Below are positions 7,069 through 11,667 of a stretch of DNA of 11,667 bases, in pieces. A model generated the notes under the pieces. The model saw only the letters and a program-made list of their open reading frames with translations, searched no databases and had not been told where the DNA came from. Position numbers and translations under genes: made by a program. This DNA is from Microcaldota archaeon (GTDB taxonomy: Archaea > Micrarchaeota > Micrarchaeia > Anstonellales > Anstonellaceae), in NCBI GenBank assembly GCA_026396335.1, contig JAPLWZ010000161.1:1-11667 (forward strand). Reading direction: 5' to 3'. The number at the start of each line of letters is the position of its first letter. Positions within the stretch are counted from its first letter, which is position 1.

Positions 7069-7806
7069 ATGGAAAACACAAAGCAGAAGTCCGGAATTCC
7101 GGGGCTTGATTCAATGCTTGGCGGTGGAATCCCCCGCGGAAGCGTGGTGACTGTTGCAGGCGGCACAGGCTCAGGCAGGACCATATTCGTCTCGCAATTC
7201 CTGGTAAAGGGTGCAATCGACTCAAACGAGCCAGGCCTTTTCCTCTCATTTGACCAGCAAAAAGATTCAATTTACTCGAACCTGTCTCAGTTTGGCTGGG
7301 ACCTGACTGCGCTTGAGCGCGCGCAAAAGCTCGTGTTCATAGAATACCCTGCAAACGAGCTTTCTGCATTCGCAGAACAGGAGGGGGCGCTTCGCGACCT
7401 TATAGAAACGCTTGGCATCAAGCGCATAGTCATCGATTCAATTACCCCTTACTCGGTCCTCTTCCAGTCTGATGAGGAAAGGCGCATGAATGTCCTCAAA
7501 TTGGTGAATGCAGTGAAAAGCTGGAAGGCAACCTGCATGATCTCTGCAGAAGACAAGCCAGGCTCGCAGCCAGATGCGTTGCCGCACACAATTTCCGGAG
7601 TGGAATCATTCTCGGACGGATTCGTCCATCTCTCATACTTGAGGCGCGAAAACAAGCGGGTGCGCGCAGTTGAAGTGATAAAGATGCGCGGAAGCCACCA
7701 CGAGCACGAACTTCGCGAAGCGCACATAACCGACAAGGGCTTTGCAATCGGCGCAGCTGGCGAGGAAAAACCCAAAAAAGCCAAGAAGATAGTACTTGAC
7801 GAGTGA
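7069..7806 (+). CDS. KaiC-like RecA-superfamily protein with altered ATPase motifs
   Basis: This 245-residue single-domain protein belongs to the KaiC/RadA-like family of archaeal signalling ATPases. The opening GIPGLDSMLGGGIPRGS (10-26) is a family hallmark, as is KMRGSHHEHELREAHIT near 205-221. The P-loop is GGTGSGRT (31-38), with arginine at 37 where lysine is normal. The usual catalytic Glu pair after the SF strand is Asp-Gln (FDQQ, 61-64). Walker B IVIDS (120-124) is intact. ATP may therefore be bound without efficient hydrolysis, which is an inference. The start at 7069 follows GGGTTGA (7058-7064); the frame is open back to 6955, but that part overlaps the upstream gene. The end overlaps the region of the trpS start. 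A Lys-rich tail (KPKKAKK) ends the protein. Confidence 0.88.
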   Translation: MENTKQKSGIPGLDSMLGGGIPRGSVVTVAGGTGSGRTIFVSQFLVKGAIDSNEPGLFLSFDQQKDSIYSNLSQFGWDLTALERAQKLVFIEYPANELSAFAEQEGALRDLIETLGIKRIVIDSITPYSVLFQSDEERRMNVLKLVNAVKSWKATCMISAEDKPGSQPDALPHTISGVESFSDGFVHLSYLRRENKRVRAVEVIKMRGSHHEHELREAHITDKGFAIGAAGEEKPKKAKKIVLDE

Positions 7807-7814
7807 TGATTCAC

Positions 7815-8900
7815 ATGACTGACAAGATAGACCCCTGGTCAAACGAGGCTGCATTCGACTACTCGAAACTCTTTGAGGAGTTCGGCATGTCTGAAATGAC
7901 TCCTGAAATAGCACACAAATTGGACTTTTACCTTGCGCGCCGCGGAGTGCTCTTCGCGCACCGCGACTTGGAACTTTGGATAAAAGACGCGCTCGAGGGG
8001 AAACCCGTAGCATTAATGTCCGGAATTAAGCCCTCGTCCGACTTCCACTTAGGCAGCAAGCTCACGGCAGAAGAGCTCATTTTCTTCCAGAAAAAGTTCG
8101 GCGCAAAGGTATTTTACGCAATAGCGGACCTTGAGGCATACGCAGACAACGGCCTGACACTTGAACAGACGCACGAAACAGCCGTTTCCAACCTCGCGGA
8201 CTTCTTAGCACTCGGGCTTGACGAGAAAAACGCCTACATCTACAAGCAGTCTGAAGAGAAGCGCGTGATGAACATGGCATACATATTCGCAAAGCGCGCC
8301 ACGCCCGCCATGCTGAAAGCACTATACGGCGACAGGAATTATTCGCTCTACTTCGCAGCACTCACACAGGTGGGCGACATACTGCTTCCGCAGCACAAGG
8401 ACTTTGGCGGCCCCAAGCGCGTAATTGTGCCAGTTGGAGTTGACCAGGACCCCCACATCCGCTTCTCGCGTGACATTGCATTCAAGGAAAAACTGATGCT
8501 TCCCGGCGCAACATACCACAAGCTCATGCGCGGGCTCAAAGGGGACTCAAAGATGAGCAAGCGCGACCCGTCATCCACACTAATGCTCACTGACTCGCAG
8601 GAAGTTGCGAAGAAAAAGCTCATGAGCGCATTTTCCGGCGGGCAGTCAACAGCGGAAGAGCAGAAGAAAAAGGGCGGCAACCCTGAAATAGACATGCTCT
8701 ATGAAGTGATGAAGTTCCATTTCATTACGGATGACAAGCTGCTTCACGAAATGCATGATGACATGAAATCGGGAAGGATGCTCACTGGGGAATACAAGGT
8801 AAAATGGATCCCCTATGCGCTCAAGTGGCTTGAGCAGCACCAGAAAAAGAAAGCTGATCTGCTTCCCAAGGCGAGAAAGATTCTTGAGAACGCGCAATAG
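7815..8900 (+). CDS. trpS: Tryptophanyl-tRNA synthetase, archaeal type
   Basis: This 361-residue class I synthetase charges tRNA-Trp. The N-terminal KIDPW is typical of archaeal/eukaryotic TrpRS. The HIGH-like signature is PSSDFHLG (73-80), the tryptophan-pocket region PVGVDQDPHIRFSRD begins near 206, and KMSKR is at 246-250 followed by DPSST. All catalytic elements are intact and length is normal. Possible starts are ATG 7806, which overlaps the KaiC-like stop (TGATG), and ATG 7815. I chose 7815 because GAGTGATG (7801-7808) sits 6 bases ahead of it and the family N-terminus fits. It is the last gene of the operon and translation is probably coupled to the KaiC-like gene. Confidence 0.95.
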   Translation: MTDKIDPWSNEAAFDYSKLFEEFGMSEMTPEIAHKLDFYLARRGVLFAHRDLELWIKDALEGKPVALMSGIKPSSDFHLGSKLTAEELIFFQKKFGAKVFYAIADLEAYADNGLTLEQTHETAVSNLADFLALGLDEKNAYIYKQSEEKRVMNMAYIFAKRATPAMLKALYGDRNYSLYFAALTQVGDILLPQHKDFGGPKRVIVPVGVDQDPHIRFSRDIAFKEKLMLPGATYHKLMRGLKGDSKMSKRDPSSTLMLTDSQEVAKKKLMSAFSGGQSTAEEQKKKGGNPEIDMLYEVMKFHFITDDKLLHEMHDDMKSGRMLTGEYKVKWIPYALKWLEQHQKKKADLLPKARKILENAQ

Positions 8901-8924
8901 GCGCGCCTGCAACTAATTTTGTTT
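8891..8924 (+). terminator. Weak terminator after trpS
   Basis: A 5-bp all-G/C inverted repeat, CGCGC (8891-8895) and GCGCG (8901-8905), has the trpS stop in its loop and is followed by the T-rich TTTTGTTT (8917-8924). The T run fits archaeal termination; the hairpin may be chance in such G/C-rich codons. Confidence 0.25.
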
Positions 8925-8967
8925 CATTAGAATCATTCCCGCTACTTTTTGTTCCATATGCAACATC

Positions 8968-8979
8968 GTTTTTAAAAGC
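8968..8979 (+). promoter_or_regulatory. TATA-like box ahead of the small ORFs at 9013/9026
   Basis: GTTTTTAAAAGC is a good TATA-like match in the A/T-rich gap after trpS. It lies about 53 bases before ATG 9026, the same spacing as ahead of the gene at 3595, and about 40 before GTG 9013. It is the strongest sign that something here is transcribed from its own promoter. Confidence 0.45.
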
Positions 8980-9012
8980 GGTTCGCAACACATTTTCTTC
9001 TCGAATTCTAAA

Positions 9013-9354
9013 GTGGGGTGGAAATATGACTGCTATAACTATCGTAAAAACTGCCTATACTGCATCTACCAGTTCGTGCATGAGGTTCTTTCTGCTTGCG
9101 GGTCATCAATGCACAATGCTGCAAAATATGGTCTGATAATGGCTGATGGCAAAATGCTTGAAGGCAAACTTGAATCTGCGCGAATGATAAATTATGCAGT
9201 CAGCGAAATTGCTTTTTCCTATTGTTTCCAAGATGTCAATAACGTTGTTTTTGACCAGCGGGATAAAATTGAGTCGATGTTGCTGAACGCTTCAAGAAGT
9301 GCGCCAAAAGTAAGCAGTGACTATTACAAACACGGCGTTCCAACTCACTGCTGA
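9013..9354 (+). CDS. Doubtful small ORF, 113 residues (GTG start) or 71 residues (ATG 9139)
   Basis: I do not recognise this product. From the GTG at 9013 it has 113 residues, rich in Cys and Tyr at the start (CYNYRKNCLYC, 7-17), then two likely amphipathic helices (about 18-40 and 50-70), with no clear membrane span. The frame stays open upstream of 9013 but offers no ATG. An ATG at 9139 (residue 43) could start a 71-residue product. The best ribosome-binding site here, GGGGTGG at 9015-9021, serves neither start: it points to the ATG at 9026 in another frame. The gene may therefore be a frameshifted remnant, or the second half of a coupled pair. The region is more A/T-rich than its neighbours, which would suit an ORFan. 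It stands alone between trpS and the convergent PPAT-DUF84 gene. Confidence 0.4.
   Translation: MGWKYDCYNYRKNCLYCIYQFVHEVLSACGSSMHNAAKYGLIMADGKMLEGKLESARMINYAVSEIAFSYCFQDVNNVVFDQRDKIESMLLNASRSAPKVSSDYYKHGVPTHC
9026..9136 (+). CDS. Possible 36-residue small protein or leader peptide
   Basis: The ATG at 9026 follows GGGGTGG-AAAT, the strongest Shine-Dalgarno in this gap, and lies about 53 bases after a good TATA-like box. The frame runs 36 codons (MTAITIVKTAY at the start) to a TGA at 9134-9136. It is Thr/Ser-rich with a short hydrophobic FFLLAG. It overlaps the longer frame at 9013-9354, and its stop is 2 bases before that frame's ATG at 9139, so coupling is possible. It may instead be the true N-terminus of the longer product, broken by a frameshift. 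No homology is recognised. Confidence 0.3.
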   Translation: MTAITIVKTAYTASTSSCMRFFLLAGHQCTMLQNMV

Positions 9355-9368
9355 GGTCGAATCGCTTT

Positions 9369-10388
9369 TCAGTATTCCATTCCTAGTTTAGCCACAGCAA
9401 CGCGCGGCACGAACGCACAGGTGACTGCAGCCTCAATCTGCTCTGCGCGGTGCATCTTTCCTTTTGAGAACCAACCCAAAGCGCCCTGCTTCCAGCCAAT
9501 GCGCTCGATGCCTGTGATTTCTGCAAGCGCAACCGACAGATCACTCTTGTCCCGCTTTATTTTTTTTGCAATCTGTTCCGGAACAACAAAACCCATTCCT
9601 GTTCCGTATGTTTCGGTTTTTCCGTCGTAAACGCAAGCTATGGTAATGTCTATGTGCGTGTGAGGGTGCATGCGCGAAAACAAGCCAGACTCAATCCCAA
9701 GCGAGTAGTCGCACTTGCTGCCTTTCCCTGCTCCGTTCGCTCTCTTCCATGCAGCAACCGCGCGGTTCCTTGCGCCCTCAAACGTCTGGTTATCAAACGG
9801 GTGCGCGGGCACGCGCGAGTCTTCGGAGTGGCTGTTAAGCGTGAACTTGCTGCCGAATATGCGGCGCAATGCTGTTGCCGTGCCTTTTCTTTTTGTCGGG
9901 TTATCGGTTGCCACTTGTATGCGCAGGGGCACGCGCAGCCTTCCATGCAAGTCTGTTTTTCCCTCGTAAATTGCAACGTTTGAAATTTTCTTCAGGTCAT
10001 CTCCGTAAAGCAGCGGCACTGTGATTATCTTGAGGGGGCGTAGGCTGTTCTTTTTTCGTTGTCTGTTGATTCGTACTGCAGCGCTTTCCGTTTCCTCGCT
10101 CACAATTATCGTATCTGCAGCCTTGTTTCTGTCCGCGCCGCCTGCTTCATTCTCAATTTTGAATATTTCACAGCGGGGCAGCACGCCTGTCTTTTTCAGC
10201 GCTGCTTTTAGCCCTGCAAGCCTGCGCGCGTAAGGAAAAGAGGGGTAAATCTTGTTGCGTTTCACGAACGCATCTGATGTCAAGCCAATTGAAACTCGCG
10301 AAAACTTCCTGCACGCACTCAGCATTCCCTCGTGGCCAGCGTGCACGTAAGTGAAGGTCCCTCCAAGTATGCAGTGCCCTTTCGCCAT
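9369..10388 (-). CDS. Phosphopantetheine adenylyltransferase fused to DUF84 inosine/xanthosine triphosphatase
   Basis: Numbered from the GTG at 10394, residues 7-152 resemble the archaeal/eukaryotic phosphopantetheine adenylyltransferase, the fourth step of coenzyme A synthesis. GGTFTYVHAGH (11-21) holds the HxGH nucleotide site. IGLTSD (36-41), IIVSEET (96-102) and RPLKIITVPLL (119-129) also fit. Residues about 158-341 match DUF84 (the YjjX-like NTPases that remove inosine/xanthosine triphosphates): TDNPTK (163-168), GARNRA (207-212), YSLGIESGL (230-238) and the terminal WKQGALGWFSKGKMHR. Two motifs differ from the norm: ISNVAIY (137-143) where ISSTxIR is usual, and NQT where EET is usual before GARNRA. 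I chose the ATG at 10388 (339 residues), as MAKGHCILGGTF fits. It follows the glycosyltransferase by 13 bp. Family calls are firm; activity of each half is inferred. Confidence 0.88.
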   Translation of the reverse strand: MAKGHCILGGTFTYVHAGHEGMLSACRKFSRVSIGLTSDAFVKRNKIYPSFPYARRLAGLKAALKKTGVLPRCEIFKIENEAGGADRNKAADTIIVSEETESAAVRINRQRKKNSLRPLKIITVPLLYGDDLKKISNVAIYEGKTDLHGRLRVPLRIQVATDNPTKRKGTATALRRIFGSKFTLNSHSEDSRVPAHPFDNQTFEGARNRAVAAWKRANGAGKGSKCDYSLGIESGLFSRMHPHTHIDITIACVYDGKTETYGTGMGFVVPEQIAKKIKRDKSDLSVALAEITGIERIGWKQGALGWFSKGKMHRAEQIEAAVTCAFVPRVAVAKLGMEY

Positions 10389-10401
10389 ATCCACAACTCG
10401 T

Positions 10402-11667
10402 TTACCAGGTATATTTCACGCCAAACAGTTCGTACAAGTAACTCACAAGGAACACAAAGCCGATGAAGAACGGGTAAATCCAAAGCAGGAGCAGGAGCGG
10501 CAGTATGTGCTTGGGCTTCATTTCCACATTTGCGATTTCAAAGCTCTTGATCAGGAAGTACGTCCAGATGGCCATCGAGAAAATCCCCAGTATCCACGCG
10601 GACTGGAAGGTGAAAAGCCCGTACGACAAGCCTGTTGCGCCAGCTGCAACTCCGCCTGAGAAATTATAGAAGAACGGCGCGAGCCAGTCAAGCATATTCC
10701 TTCCCCAGAAGAACATGGTCCATGCGGTGAAGAGCGCGGCAAAAAAGCCTGAGCCTAGCATTGTGGGCAGCACAAAGAAGCCAAAGTCGCCGTGCTTGGG
10801 GTTGAAGAAAAGCTCGGAGTATCTCAGCATGTTCATTATGCCGCCCCTGTACCAGCGAAGCCTTTGCTTGTAGAGCTTCACAAGCGAGGAGGGCACAACA
10901 GTCAGCACCTTCGCGTCATGGCACGCGGAAATATGGTAGCCGTTCTTCTGCATGCGAAGCGCAATCTCAAGGTCCTCGCTCAAATTCTTCTCGTCAAACC
11001 CGCCCAGCTCATCAAGTATGGATTTCTTGTAAAACGCAGTGGGCCCGGGCGTCACATAAATCGAATTGATGTGCGCAATCACCCTGAAGAAAAACCCGAA
11101 CGACACCCAGTATTCAATTTCCTGTATTTTTTGCAGTATGGACTTCGGCTCATCAACGCAGATGAATACCACCACTGATCCCACGCGGTCGCGCTCGTAA
11201 AAGTGCTTGATTGCCTTCATCAGCGTCATTTCCTCTGGATAAGTATCCGAGTCAATGCAGCCGACTATCTCGCCTTTTGCCTTTGAAATCCCATAATTCA
11301 AGGCACAGGATTTTCCCATATTGCGCTTGTTCTTGAGAAGAGTGATTCCCTTGTACTTGTTGAGCAACTCATACGAGCCGTCAGTTGAGCCGTCCTCAAC
11401 AACGATTATTTCCACAGGCGAGCCATACTTCATTTTCCTGCAAGCCTCAATGCACTTGAATATGGTTGACTTGCTGTTGTAGGACGGGATGATTATGCTA
11501 ACTGTCGGATAGCGTTTTGGTTCTGGCAAATGCTTTTCATCGCTCGCCCCTCCGCTCCAAATCACCAAGTAAGTTGCGAAAATGAATATGGAAAGAATCG
11601 CATACGTAATGAAAATTATCTGGTAGGAAATAAGCAGGAAAAGGGAAAGCACAACTGCGATAACAAC
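10402..11667 (-). CDS. Membrane glycosyltransferase family 2, 5' end missing
   Basis: This is a processive-type GT2 enzyme like hyaluronan, chitin or poly-N-acetylglucosamine synthases, which polymerise and probably export a sugar chain at the cytoplasmic membrane. Numbered from the in-frame GTG at 11652, an N-terminal membrane span covers about 1-33. The catalytic domain starts VSIIIPSYN (51-59), with EDGSTDGS (86-93), the metal-binding DSD (134-136), TPGPTAFYKK (201-210), the catalytic ED (226-227) and QRLRWYRGG (263-271), equivalent to QxxRW. Hydrophobic spans follow near 290-318, 322-350, 352-368 and 383-408. The frame has no stop upstream of 11652 and continues hydrophobic to the window edge, so the start is probably outside. 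The sugar donor and the product cannot be told from the sequence. The PPAT-DUF84 gene follows at 13 bp. Confidence 0.9.
   Translation of the reverse strand, partial: VVIAVVLSLFLLISYQIIFITYAILSIFIFATYLVIWSGGASDEKHLPEPKRYPTVSIIIPSYNSKSTIFKCIEACRKMKYGSPVEIIVVEDGSTDGSYELLNKYKGITLLKNKRNMGKSCALNYGISKAKGEIVGCIDSDTYPEEMTLMKAIKHFYERDRVGSVVVFICVDEPKSILQKIQEIEYWVSFGFFFRVIAHINSIYVTPGPTAFYKKSILDELGGFDEKNLSEDLEIALRMQKNGYHISACHDAKVLTVVPSSLVKLYKQRLRWYRGGIMNMLRYSELFFNPKHGDFGFFVLPTMLGSGFFAALFTAWTMFFWGRNMLDWLAPFFYNFSGGVAAGATGLSYGLFTFQSAWILGIFSMAIWTYFLIKSFEIANVEMKPKHILPLLLLLWIYPFFIGFVFLVSYLYELFGVKYTW

Noticed and set aside
6555..7184. Long open frame on the minus strand opposite the 166-residue gene and the KaiC-like start
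   Set aside because: It runs antisense to two genes with Shine-Dalgarno sites and family motifs, and its translation has no domain or sensible composition; it is a shadow of G/C-rich codons.
8901..9012. tRNA or small structured RNA in the gap after trpS
   Set aside because: I found no cloverleaf, no T-arm-like GTTCGAATC context with a matching acceptor stem, and no long inverted repeat; only a TATA-like box and T-rich stretches.
9654..9983. Overlapping open frames on both strands inside the PPAT-DUF84 gene
   Set aside because: The DUF84 reading explains this stretch with conserved motifs; the others are Arg/Cys-rich shadows.
1..11667. CRISPR array, insertion sequence or integrated element
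   Set aside because: No regularly spaced repeats, transposase, integrase or terminal inverted repeats are visible; the gene content is housekeeping throughout.

Overview
This window looks like an ordinary, gene-dense stretch of an archaeal chromosome. The evidence is an Orc1/Cdc6 initiator, an archaeal EndoQ-type PHP endonuclease, an archaeal-type tryptophanyl-tRNA synthetase, a phosphopantetheine adenylyltransferase of the archaeal/eukaryotic type, a KaiC-like ATPase, and A/T-rich TATA-like boxes about 25-55 bases ahead of starts. Genes are compact, and most starts carry a GGGTG- or GGTGA-like Shine-Dalgarno; a few look leaderless. The gene set would fit a small-genome uncultured lineage such as Micrarchaeota or Diapherotrites, but I cannot place the organism from the window alone.

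Layout. Bases 1-1074 (minus) hold the first 358 codons of EndoQ, cut by the window edge. It diverges across 66 bp from orc1/cdc6 (1141-2241, plus), which converges on hisS (2245-3477, minus). An unrecognised 340-residue soluble protein follows at 3595-4617 (plus). Next come thioredoxin (4630-4941), scpB (4991-5473) and scpA (5495-6415 or 6463), all minus. Divergent from scpA is a plus-strand operon: a 166-residue unknown protein, a KaiC-like protein and trpS, ending at 8900. A more A/T-rich patch (8901-9368) holds one or two doubtful small ORFs. The right end is minus strand: a membrane glycosyltransferase 2 (10402-11667, its start lost at the edge) followed 13 bp later by a fused phosphopantetheine adenylyltransferase-DUF84 protein (9369-10388).

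The genes serve core functions: replication initiation and deaminated-base repair (Orc1, EndoQ), chromosome compaction (the ScpA/ScpB kleisin pair, with no smc in view), translation (HisRS, TrpRS), redox (thioredoxin), coenzyme A synthesis with nucleotide-pool cleaning (PPAT-DUF84), and envelope or extracellular polysaccharide synthesis (GT2).

No mobile element, CRISPR array, tRNA or rRNA was seen. The points most worth checking are the KaiC-like protein, whose Walker A lysine is arginine and whose catalytic Glu pair is Asp-Gln; the PPAT-DUF84 fusion with altered motifs in both halves; the unknown proteins at 3595 and 6540; and the overlapping small reading frames at 9013-9354. I see no convincing new multi-gene defence or mobile system.
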